Shown here: one piece after another, positions 19,318 to 28,934 of the stretch | Numbering within the stretch: the stretch's first letter is position 1 | How the letters are laid out: every line of letters starts with the position of its first letter | NCBI RefSeq assembly: GCF_000524195.1 | Contig: NW_020170510.1 | Coordinates: 179,589-209,402 of the forward strand | Origin: Echinococcus granulosus | Lineage: Eukaryota; Platyhelminthes; Cestoda; Cyclophyllidea; Taeniidae | Length of the DNA stretch: 29,814 nt | Reading direction: 5' to 3' | Position numbers and translations under genes: made by a program | Notes under the pieces: model-generated | Databases searched by the model: none | What the model was told of the DNA's origin: nothing | What the model saw: only the letters and a program-made list of their open reading frames with translations

Positions 19318-19943
19318 CTATGGGCAATTGTGGACGAGTTAACATAGCCGCAAGAGGGACGAGAGTAGAGAATAGTTACAAAAATACAAACTTTAGAGTG
19401 TGGAGAAAATTTTTGGTTTAATTTGCACACTATGTCAGGGAATCGGTCCTCCTTGGGCGATTCGAGGTAGAGAAACATGAGCTGAAATTGCAAAGAAAGA
19501 TATTGAATCAGTAACCGAAGGTTTCGGCGAGACGGAAATTTTCCACAACTCATCAACATGAACTCATCAGTATCCGTAGGCCTAGACCACCACACATCAC
19601 ACCACGTTGTGTTCGTTTTGCTTTATATTTCCAAGTTGGTGTGAAATCTTTATTGCATCAGTAACGGCAGCAGATGGCACTACACTGTTGGGCGTCTGCC
19701 ACGGCTCGATAAATCTATAGTATTATCAAAACTCTACCAATTTTTTGCAATCACTTTAACAGCTAAAACCATACCGAACCTGAACAATTTTGAAGCGCTC
19801 ACCACGGGCCTGCCTACAATGCCTGCTCGGGGGGGTGGTTGGACAGAATTGCAATGACAAAAAAAAACAAGTGGCAAGCACTGGTTCTCTAAAGCTAATT
19901 TAAGAGAAGCAAATATTTACTTAGATGACGAGACAGCACTCAC

Positions 19944-20174
19944 TAATTTGTCCACGTCGTTCTTGTAGCAAAGGAGGGGCGTCTGGAAGGGGCTTTCGTG
20001 TCCCACAGCTATAGCCAGAGCCTCAGCGGCTTGAGAGAGTTCCTCCAGGATGCGGATAAGTTCAGGATCCGTGGAAGTCGTGCAGCACTGTTTTGCAAGG
20101 TCGTGGAGACGCGGAGATTGCGCATTGAGGCACCACAATGCCATGCTGGATGGCTGCAGACCACCCTGTCGCAT
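19944..20174 (-). CDS. First coding exon of the same gene
   Basis: ATG at 20172-20174, 77 codons, then a strong donor GTGAGT (19943-19938) in phase 0. It contains DPELIRILEELSQAAEALAI, clearly amphipathic helix. An acceptor, TTCTACTAAATTATATTCAG, ends at 20203 with a near-consensus branch point, giving a 28-base leader before the ATG. That leader could come from an upstream non-coding exon or from trans-splicing. The frame is also open through the leader, so an upstream coding exon is possible. The joined protein is about 185 aa. It has no transmembrane segment or signal peptide, so a cytosolic or nuclear complex subunit is my guess. I do not recognise the family. Confidence 0.6.
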
Positions 20175-20202
20175 CACCGTTGCAACTTTAAAAATATTTC
20201 TA

Positions 20203-23200
20203 CTGAATATAATTTAGTAGAAACGCCACCGACCACGACTGGGCTCAACTGTGGTTGGAAGTTGCCATTAACATCCACAAGAACTAGTAACAGTTACAGA
20301 TGATTTTGACAAAAATAACACGTTATTCTTATGCATGGAAGGAATAGGCCTAAAATTTTAACTGCCATGCCGGAAGTCCCCATCCAGAAAGTCCAATTTT
20401 ATTGACAGCGAGTCCCTTGGTCTTCGTGGGATCTACTAACATCTTTGTGGCATGTCCTCCCATCAATGTTTATCTTGTAGGCTCTCCTTACGATGGTGAT
20501 AAACCTTCTTCCTTACTGGCATCACTTATCACGGTCTCAAAGATGATCCAAGAAACCAGATTTTTGGGAGAGGCATGCGGATCCGAACAGAGAGAACAAA
20601 AATCCTAACCCCGTTTGTCAGTTATCAAACCAAAATATTATAGGAGAAAGACAGTGTGTAATGTAGGGGTGGAGGCTTGGAGACTCATAACGGATGCGTT
20701 GAAAGGGTGTCAGTCTTCGGCGAGTTCCAAACTTCGAATTATGTACAATGGGCACTGGTGGGAAGAGACTGAATTTAGATGCACCAAAATCGACCTTAAC
20801 ATATACTTCATGCTTCATAGTCAGAGGGTATAATAACCCTCTTCCTCGTACTCCATTTTGGAAAAATGAAATTAGAGAAAGTGACTAATGAAGAGAATGT
20901 CATTGCTCCATAACATTGACCAATATGCATCGCTGCCTACCTAGCCAATCTCCTCCCAATACAGTCTGTCTTGAGGAGAGCTCGACATTTAGGAAGCCTG
21001 CCATTTCTATGCTGGGCGGCTGGACACAACGCATGGGAGAACTTGTTGCACCCGATGCAAGGGAATGGTCACGGGAAGCATTGAAGAAGACGTTTAAGGA
21101 AGAAGGAGACTATGTAATAACATTTTGGTTTGGTAGTTCTACTACCACCTTGACAATACGGCCTTTCATCTACACCTAAAACTGCCCGACTTTTCTATGG
21201 TTTAATGGTAATTTTGGCCCCACCGGTATACCCTAACGTCCATAAAAGACGACTTGAGGTGCTGCAGAATGGAATCGCATAATCAAATGATGCACAGTAA
21301 TCAAGACTTTAAAAGAAACGAATCCCGTCTGCTGCAATAGTACTACAAAATCACCAAATACATCTTGCCTCTACCTGTAGACAAAAAATTTACAGCCATT
21401 ACCTACTTTTGTAGGCTGCCTGTGAGAAATCTCGACGCAGAGCAAAGACGAGCATGGATTCGAGGAGGTAACGATTGTGGCCAGAATACCATGCAGAAAT
21501 GTTATCTGGCAGGGGAGTTGCAGATTTAGTTTCGTTGGACTAAAAGTAATGAGAGGTCAAATTTGCAGTACAGGGAGTAGGGTTTCACATTTTAAGTAAC
21601 TAATAACACCAAAAGAGAGTATAACTGTAAAAATGCTTCGGAGTAAGATAATCACAAAAAAACATAAGTGGGGTTTATTTGGAGGTAACTACAGACTAGC
21701 GCAGCGATTAAGGCGTTAAGAAGTAAACCAAAGCATAATAGCCGATCTGCCTACGACAAGACCAAGCGTAAATACTTATGACCTACGGTAATGTCGTAAG
21801 TAAAAAACAGAAGGGACACTTAAAATCCTAGAAACCAAAACAAGAGAGGCAAAAAACCTTTTATTTCTGGGCTGGAACAAGGTCCTCAGCAACGAAAAAA
21901 AACGGTGATTTATTGCATAATGCGGCCGAGTAAAAAAGGCAATCTTAAGAACAGAGTTTTAAGACTTTAAAAGCTAAGCCTCAAAGAGCACCAAACCAAA
22001 CTTGGAGCCTTAGGGCTAGGACTATAAGTCCTTGAAGGCTATTAATTAAAACCTGGAATTTTTGAAGCTTATTTTGCGTTAAGTACTGGGTTAATGAACG
22101 GTTATACATCTGTGGCCTTAAACCAAATTTTATAGTTGGAATGCACATATTATTTATGCTCCCGTTGTTAGTGATTAAAGTAGTTTAAATTCGCACGGCA
22201 CATATTTGATGGCACTGAAAATGCCACTACTGATTTTTGTCCCAATTCTTCATGTGCATACAAAATCTATTTTTTAATTAATTTGATAGACTACATGTGC
22301 ACGCGAGAAGTTGGAATAGCAGGCAACCAATCTGTGCTATTATTTATTTGTAGTTTAAAAGCGTATGCTTAATGAAATTAGAAAACTGTAGTATAAGTTG
22401 AAGTTTTGCGGCTAGTTGGCTTTGATGCCTAAATACCTGAAGTAGATTGGGAATATCAGATCTTTTTTGGAAAGTTGACTTTAATGAGCTTCAAAGTGGC
22501 ATGGATCTTAGACTGAAGAATGCCGATCTGTAGTGTAGAGAGGATGTGGTACTCGTTTAGAATATATGTATTCTACATAGACTAAGGCTCGGACCCACCA
22601 GCGTGACCTGGAGGTCAGCCTACATGGCGAAGGCACAATGGCGGGGCACCCAAAAGGCTCCTTTACTAAAACTTAGCGTTAAGCATATAACCAATGTATT
22701 AGAGTAGAGTCCGGCGTCTCCACTGCGGTCTCAATAAGCCATAGTGACATGGAAAACAGAAGACTGAAAGATCATGTCATTAGAAGAAGTGTAATCTGTG
22801 TAATCTGCAGAACGCAAGTCGACAAAATACATATAAGGGATCAAATCGCTACACTTCAATATAGATTTATTTCCTCCAGCAAGAGCGCAGAAATGTTATT
22901 ATGTTTTGCACCACTTTTTCCTCGCTTCTTTTCAATTGTAGCGTTGTGCATATACAGAGCCTCGGACCTTCCTAGGATCCGTAGAATTTTACAGTTGTAG
23001 GTCAGAAAATACTTTACTAGCATACGGAAGGGCTGAAAGGCAACTGCAAGGCCTTAAGGCCATGCTGCTAGACGGAAGTGCAAACTGCGGAGATTTATAT
23101 CCCTGTGCGCAGTCAAACACAGAGGCAAACTATCAAGGCATTACGTGTAATCAGACGTCATGATTCAATGATAACAAAAGACCAATACTCAAACCTGACG

Positions 23201-23270
23201 CCAGATATATTTCTTTTGAAATTACAATCAAGTTGTATCGTTTAAGGTAATCACTTAGGAAATATATTAT
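20203..23270. other. AT-rich intergenic, no gene established
   Basis: About 3 kb. The plus-strand frame ending TAA at 21177-21179 (ATG at 20925) is the most protein-like (WTQRMGELVAPDAREWSREA), and an ATG frame at 22749-23000 is basic. Neither shows splice partners, poly(A) signals or a recognisable domain. The region could hold decayed mobile elements. Confidence 0.4.
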
Positions 23271-24018
23271 TTAAAAGAGGCTATTCATTTGCATGCCAGT
23301 GCCGCCACAGTAGCACCTTCCGCTGCCATTATCCATGGGTCCATTCCACCCAAACTGTTGCTGCTGCGGTTGATGCTGCATCGGTGGTGGTGGCGGCGGT
23401 GGCGGTATCTGCTGTTGATGTTCACTAATAAATGTTGGCACCGCACTTTGTCCACAACTGCAATCCCAGCCGCCGTCAAATCCATTTCCTGTCGCAGGCA
23501 CCATGACAAAATCTACTGCAGGAAACAGTCCTGAGGGATGCTCAGGAATGGGCAGACCCGTCAGCTGTGAAGTGAAAGTCATTACGCCTCCTCGTGGTTG
23601 TTGTGGCTCATTTTGCGGGCCGACCAAGGGTCGGGGACCTTGGAACGGGTTTCCTCCAATGCAAGTGGGGCAATGACAGTTGACTTTTCCGCTGCCTCCC
23701 TGTTGCTGAGGCGGCGGACCCATGCCCATTCTCACTCCAGGCATCGGAGGTCGCATAAAACCGTCGGAGGAAATCGGACCGCCTCCGCCTCCGTTGCCTC
23801 CAGCCCTCCCGCTAGAGTCGGCAAAGAGGGCTGCAAGTTGGTGGTTACCACTTTGTTGAAGAGCTGCCTGCTTGGCGCGGTTTACGAACTGAGTTGTGGC
23901 CATCCAGTTATTGGGTTGAAATTGTTGTTGCGGGAAGCACTGCTGTTGACCGTACTGGCGACCGTGGCCACCGTGACTGTTCATACCACCCCGCGGTTGC
24001 ATGTATTTTCCTTGCGCC
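23271..24018 (-). CDS. Terminal exon: Gln/Gly/Pro-rich protein with CxC motifs
   Basis: TAA stop at 23271-23273. The frame is open up to a TGA just before 24044, but its first codon there is GTG. A good acceptor, TGTGCACTTTAG, places the exon start at 24018 instead; the first in-exon ATG (24002) has weak context. The 248-residue product is low-complexity: Gln/Gly-rich near the start, a five-Gly run, then CHCPTC, CSC and CYC motifs and a run of eight Pro before a Gln stretch. Short conserved-looking pieces such as NNWMATTQFVNRAKQAALQQ stand out. Possible roles include RNA or chromatin scaffolding by an intrinsically disordered protein with metal-binding Cys pairs, but this is inference and no family is recognised. 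Confidence 0.7.
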
Positions 24019-24804
24019 CTAAAGTGCACAGTGGTTGATATCACTCATAGCAAACATACTACTGATGACCAATAAAGTAGATCGCGGGAAATTATGTTGG
24101 GCGATTTCTTCCACATTCGTAATAAAATAGTTACTTTTTATTAATTATATTGAAGCCGAGAAAGTTTTAAAGTGAACTATAGTTCGGAATTGGCATGCCA
24201 TCTGCATTTTTTGTCACAGATGTATTGACTGGGTTATTAATCCTGTCTAAAAGACGGTAACTGAAAGGGAACTGTTATTTTGAGGTGAAAACGGCTGGAA
24301 AGTTTACATATGAATATCACTAGGTAGGAAGAAGCATAGTGCTTTAGTGTTATGAGTGCTATGGGCCGGTGATGCGAGTGTGTGTGTATTCGTCAGGAGC
24401 AAAAAATCCTCTCGCTCTCAAAGAGTCTTTAATGGGTTTAGAAACGGCCCCGCCATTGTGAAGGATGGAGAAAGCTTGCTATACGCATCTGATCATAGCA
24501 GCAACCACGAAGAATGAAGAATGTCAGCAATGATTGTAGAGGCTGCAGGAAAGCCCAATGCGGTTAGGCATTCTTCCTATGTCCCAATTTGACAAAGCAG
24601 AGATGCCAGACGGATGCAGTTGTAACCATTGATGAGGAGTCATAGGTCAAAAAGGAGAACTGAGACACCTTAATATTGCTACACTAGCAGTTGTTCAACT
24701 CATCAAAAAGCACCTCAAGTCTTCAAAGTTAAATAAAATATAGATGCATGAAAGACATGAAAGGACATGAAAAGACAGAAAGGAAGGGAGGAGGCAGAAC
24801 GTAC
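24019..24804 (-). other. Probable intron of the CxC-motif gene
   Basis: No coding frame stands out on either strand between the two minus-strand exons. It is bounded by GTACGT (donor, 24804) and TTTAG (acceptor, 24019). AT content is higher than in the exons. Confidence 0.35.
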
Positions 24805-24948
24805 GTGTGTAGCGCAGAAGCAAAGCTCGAATTATGCCGAAGCCATGTTTGAGACTGTTCCCGAGATGTCGCAATTGTTTTACACGATTCTCCGCATTTT
24901 CGTGTCCTTAGCTCGACTAGAGGAACTGCGCATGCCTTCGTCTTTGCG
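24805..24948 (-). CDS. Probable upstream exon of the CxC-motif gene
   Basis: Preceded by a very strong acceptor, TTTTTCTGTTTCCGGCTTTTCAG, split here as a pyrimidine tract (about 24951-24970) and AG at 24950-24949. It ends at donor AC|GTACGT (24804). Only one frame is open throughout. It leaves two bases at the donor, and the exon at 24018 supplies the one base needed, so the phases match. The encoded piece is 48 residues with two close Cys (CGESC). Phase matching has a one-in-three chance, so this is moderate evidence. Confidence 0.35.
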
Positions 24949-24976
24949 CTGAAAAGCCGGAAACAGAAAAAGGTCA

Positions 24977-25467
24977 TTGAAAAAATCTCTTCTAGGCTAA
25001 TGGTGTAGAATCACAGTGCGTCAGGTGACCAAAAATGTTCACACCGTCTCTTAGACTGTCTATTTTACAGGAATCTTTTGGACTCAGCTCTAAAGCTGCA
25101 GAAACGCTGAATGTTGTGTTGGCTTATAGTTGGAAGACAGATGGATTATGTTGAAGGTGAACGTATATTCTTGGTAGTGTTGAAGTATCACGCGTTACTT
25201 CTGACTGAATGACTTAAAATGAATAGAGACGATTGTATACCAAAGTCAAGTGAATAAGTATATCACCTGTTATTGCCAAGCTATCCATTCAGCTTTTAGG
25301 CATACAATGTTTCGTCTGTAAGAGATGGAGGAGAGGAATTACAATTGGGCTCTTTCCACTCGCTATGATACAACTCGGTGGTGTGCAAGAAGGACTTCCA
25401 CAAAAGTCTAAGAGAGGTCAGTCGTGGGAAGAAAATCACACACTTGCTTCTCTGTGTCTCTTTCCAG
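24977..25467. other. Intergenic or intronic, nothing firm
   Basis: On the minus strand a strong acceptor-like CCTCCATCTCTTACAG ends near 25314, but the frames after it stop within 15 codons. Confidence 0.3.
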
Positions 25468-25563
25468 GCTGAAATTCACAGAAAATCCACCTCAATATCT
25501 GTACTTCTCCCACACTTCTTCAGGAGGCAAGACAGGCATATAAGCCAATACAAGCCAGGATAG
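25468..25563 (+). CDS. Candidate terminal exon, small
   Basis: Follows the acceptor CTTCTCTGTGTCTCTTTCCAG (AG at 25466-25467). It codes 31 residues to TAG at 25561-25563, basic and Ser-rich. An AATAAA comes 11 bases after the stop. The frame is also open upstream through 25378. No upstream exon could be fixed, and the best local donor (GTCAGT at about 25418) would give an intron of only about 50 bases. Confidence 0.22.
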   Translation, partial: AEIHRKSTSISVLLPHFFRRQDRHISQYKPG

Positions 25564-25573
25564 ACAGTTAGAA

Positions 25574-25579
25574 AATAAA
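25574..25579 (+). promoter_or_regulatory. AATAAA poly(A) signal candidate
   Basis: AATAAA followed by GTGGAAAGTGTGTTTT, a G/T-rich stretch as expected downstream of a cleavage site. Its partner would be the candidate exon just before it. Confidence 0.3.
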
Positions 25580-28063
25580 GTGGAAAGTGTGTTTTATAAA
25601 GATGGAATTTGCAGCAAGTTTGTATTTTTGAAACAGAATAACTGACCGTAAAGGGTTAAAACCCCAATAGATCATTAATTCTTCTATACAGTCATCAAGA
25701 GGCACACAGACAGTGCAGTTACGACATTAACTCCGGTCCAGATGAACCAAAATGCCCAATTTTAGGAATGGTTGACAAAACTAACATTCCACTTTAAAAG
25801 GCAATTATCATTGATGGATAAATCGGTGAGGCCTCGAAACAGAGGAACTATCAAAGCCTTGTATTTTGCAAGAGAGCAACTAACATTTGAAGCAAAACAG
25901 AATTTGGATGACTTACAAATGCTACTTCTAATGCAGATAGCTGAATTATGCGGGAAAATAATAACCTCGCCACATTCCCAGTAGCTGGATAAAATCCAGC
26001 CAGATGTCTGAATGGCGATAAGGCGGAGTAGATGCCAAGACTCCACTTTGGAAAGCGTGTACTGCAAATATAAAGCGGGCTAATCTGGAATCCTCCATCA
26101 CGAAACACGATTGCCTTTCCTAATGAGCGCCATAAAAATTTGCCTGAATTTACATCGCATCTTGATTGCGCATTGCTTTCATTCTTACAAAAATAAGATA
26201 AATAATGCCATATTTGTCAGCTAAGCAATTCTAGAAACCACAACCGCTTAGTGAAAATAAAAACATCTGCGAAGAATTCGCGATAGACACTTGGCACTAC
26301 TTACAGCCAACAGTAGACATTTCAATATATCAGCGATGACAGCTATGGCAACAAAATAAAATAGTAAAAGGCAAGAAAAGGAATTACTTTATTATTGCTC
26401 ATTATTTGAAGTTGTCTTCGGCTTTGAATGAGGTGGAGCTCAAGGCAATAAATACATCTATGGAACATTTCGTCTACTTCAGCCAGAACGTCAACGACAG
26501 CGGACATCAATGCGTTTGTGGTAAATTTGATTGAGGTCACATATATGTGACGTCTTGTCTTTCCCACCTGAACTCAGATTTATACGGCACAAAATCGCTT
26601 GCGACAAACGGTTTGGTGAGCATTAAAACAATGAAATAGATGTAAGACGCCCTTAATCTGAGAAAAAAATACTCGGTTCTTGCCTTTGAGTGGTGGTAAA
26701 GTTAGTAAAAACGACTAGCGCTGACTGGTATTATATTAAGCCGTTGGAATGTCTCCGATGTGGTGGTCACTTTTACCCTGGGATCCGGTTAACGAACGTG
26801 CTAAATTGCAAGTTTACCTGCGCGGGTAGCTCAGCTTCCACAGGCCTCGGTCACCATCTTGACGACAAGTCGTTTCTGTTGCGGACAAACCTCAACACCG
26901 TAAAACGTCCCATGTCCTGGGTACCAAATCCAAACGTGCCAAATTTACGCTTATTTCAAAAATGACTAAATAAGCAAAAAGCTGCCAAACGAGGACCAGC
27001 AAATTTTGCGTGCAAAGGTCTTGACATCTTACACCAAGTTACAGTATGACCTGACACACTTCGAAATTCCGCTGTAACGCTGAGATGAAAACTTAAACAC
27101 TTGATGAAGGTCACGTCTTTTCTTTTAAGCATATCTTCTCGATTTACAAACACATCTTTTGTAAATGTAAAGAACAAGAGTGTGCCGATTTTTCAAAAAT
27201 CCTATTCTTATTTCAAAAAAGGGCTTCCTTAGTTATTTTGTAGAGTCCCATTTTTGCTAAGCATCAAAGGTAAAATAATTTATGCTTGTAATCATGATTA
27301 CTCTGATCTTTCCTACCAAAAAACTCGTTTGTAGTTATAATTTTTTGACAAATGATGCTTAAGGTGGCAAATTGATCAACGACAGAGGCTGGTCGCGTGG
27401 TGGACAGGGTACCATCTCAGCCGCAGTCGTCATTGACACACAGAGCTTTGATATAAAACAATTATCTTTTTGTCTACCATTAATTTTTAGTTGCGCCGTA
27501 TTCCGTCTAATGTCTTTTCTGTGTGCTAGCACTATCATCACCATCTGACAGCCTAAATAAGGGTGCCGAGTCTAAACCGGGTCCCCAGCGTGCATGGTGG
27601 ACAGACCTGTTGCTTTCTGCCACACGCAGTACCCACGTGGCAGCTCGCATTTTTGCAAAGAAAAGTCAAGGAGCCTCCACTTGCCACAAACGCACTCACT
27701 TCAATGAGTCAATTAAATCCAAGAAAAACTTAGATCAGAAGAATGAGAGGTCACATGCTAAACAAGGCATATTTTGACTATACCCTCCTCAATCCTGGCA
27801 ATTGCGTTAAGAACTGTGAAGTTTTTCAAAACACAGATAATCTACTGCCTCAGTCCAAGTCTTCAAAGATACCTTCAGTAACTGGACTTCGACCGCTAGA
27901 CCCCTGTGAGTGACTGGGTAACTCCGTAACACATATTCAAACAGTTAATAAATACTAATTGAATAGGTTATTCCCTTTTTAATGGTTGTAAATCAGACAT
28001 CAAAACTGTGACTCTTAATGACCTGACAATAGTTCAACATTGGTCACACCTACACGCATGTGC
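25580..28063. other. AT-rich intergenic with palindrome copy
   Basis: No established gene. A plus-strand ATG frame at 25814-25984 gives 56 residues that look helical (FAREQLTFEAKQNLDDLQML) but has no other support. TTAACCCTTTACGG lies on the minus strand near 25657. The palindrome is at 26536. Confidence 0.4.
26536..26551. repeat. Palindrome copy 5 (perfect)
   Basis: GTCACATATATGTGAC is a perfect 16-bp palindrome. Its minus-strand right flank (CTCAATCAAATTTACC) weakly resembles that of the copy at 13933 (AATCAATTTAC). Confidence 0.85.
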
Positions 28064-28074
28064 ATTTGCATTGG
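28064..28074 (+). promoter_or_regulatory. Octamer plus CCAAT element
   Basis: ATTTGCAT (28064-28071) is the POU octamer and overlaps ATTGG (28070-28074), an inverted CCAAT box. They lie about 100 bases upstream of the ATG of the Cys-rich ORF, where proximal promoter elements would be expected. Motif-level evidence only. Confidence 0.35.
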
Positions 28075-28170
28075 TCAATGAGGTCACTCAAACCTACGTT
28101 TTTATGTCTTACCATCTCATTTCATTGAGTGGTGAGGGAGCGCTATAACGACCTCCACTGCAGGTCAATC

Positions 28171-28362
28171 ATGGCAGTCGTGACGGATCTAATCACATTG
28201 GATGATTTGAAGAAAATCCTCATCTTTTTTGTCCTTTTCCGACTCTGCGGTTGTTGTGGCTGTAAGTGCTGCAACTGTTGCAACTGCTGCGGTTGTGGAG
28301 ATGGCGGAGGTGGATGCGGATGTGGACGTGGTAGTAGCTGTGGCCATTACGGTATATGGTAA
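28171..28362 (+). CDS. Small Cys/Gly-rich protein (63 aa)
   Basis: ATG at 28171 in strong context (A at -3, G at +4), 63 codons, TAA at 28360-28362. The longer open frame begins with GTG and is less likely. Residues 1-15 are polar (VTDLITLDDLKK). Residues 16-25 are hydrophobic (ILIFFVLFRL) and could be a short membrane or signal-anchor segment, though it is short for a true transmembrane helix. Residues 26-57 hold about 15 Cys, mostly CC, CxC and CxxC, mixed with Gly, and the end is HYGIW. The pattern recalls Cys-rich structural or metal-binding proteins such as sperm or cuticle components, but no family is identified. A CTGCAG acceptor-like site lies just before the ATG. The TGY-rich DNA could be a simple repeat that happens to be open, so this is a candidate. 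Confidence 0.45.
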   Translation: MAVVTDLITLDDLKKILIFFVLFRLCGCCGCKCCNCCNCCGCGDGGGGCGCGRGSSCGHYGIW

Positions 28363-28367
28363 ATAAA
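28362..28367 (+). promoter_or_regulatory. AATAAA overlapping the stop codon
   Basis: The last A of the TAA stop is the first A of AATAAA, so the transcript would have a 3'UTR of only a few tens of bases. The same arrangement occurs at 1623-1630. Confidence 0.4.
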
Positions 28368-28556
28368 CGAATTAACAAACCAACTCTGATTGTTAATGCC
28401 TTCTTCCGGGATTTTTTTTGCATAACCGACGAAACAGTAACAGCCATGATAAATAAACATGATTAACGACCGAGATGAAAGATTTTAGACCTGATTTTTT
28501 AATATGAATGGATTTTAAAATGCGGAAATGGTCAGCGTGGGACGGCCATAGACATT

Positions 28557-28934
28557 TCAGTAGTATATCATGAGATCAAAAAGCTGGCACTCGTTTTTCT
28601 GTGTCAGTGCAATAATCCGCATTTCGTTGGGAAATAAGAGCCTGTTGAAGGTATGCATTACTAAGGACACACATGCCTCTGTCCATCTGTCTTTGTGTAG
28701 GCATGGAAGAAAAAGACCATGAGTGGAAGGGTGTGTATCCTTGGATCCAAGTTGTCGTTTGCCATCTCCAGAGGGTGTTGTATAGGGTGGGCAAAGACGA
28801 TGCCACCCAAGATCATGTATAACCTTGGTGACAAAGCACCGGAAGGCAAATGCATCAAGAATGTAGAAATGACCTGTATTGCGTGCCACAACTGCGGAGA
28901 AGTTTCCGTCTTCCCAAGCAAAGCAAACTAGCAT
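28557..28934 (-). CDS. Unidentified ORF (125 aa), doubtful
   Basis: A true ATG at 28932-28934 and stop at 28557. The other two minus-strand frames and one plus-strand frame (28719-28931, 70 aa, also ATG) are open over much of the same stretch. This means few stop words by composition rather than clear coding. The translation has scattered Cys and His without a motif. It could be a decayed mobile-element fragment or chance. Confidence 0.15.
   Translation of the reverse strand: MLVCFAWEDGNFSAVVARNTGHFYILDAFAFRCFVTKVIHDLGWHRLCPPYTTPSGDGKRQLGSKDTHPSTHGLFLPCLHKDRWTEACVSLVMHTFNRLLFPNEMRIIALTQKNECQLFDLMIYY

Noticed and set aside
21395..21529. Short plus-strand frame with CRLPVRNLDAEQRRAWI, vaguely like part of a THAP domain
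   Set aside because: The remaining zinc-binding Cys/His and the AVPTF-type end are missing; a resemblance over 17 residues is not enough.
23289..24038. Plus-strand ORFs opposite the CxC-motif exon
   Set aside because: Antisense shadows of the Gln/Gly/Pro-rich frame, with compositions explained by CAG/GGN codons read backwards.
26819..26900. GCGCGGGTAGCTCAGC, resembling the 5' end of a tRNA
   Set aside because: No matching D-arm closure, anticodon arm or B box within 90 bases.
28557..28934. Three minus-strand frames and one plus-strand frame open together, considered as an overprinted gene
   Set aside because: No domain, promoter or splice support; low stop density by composition explains it. 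Kept only as a low-confidence ORF.
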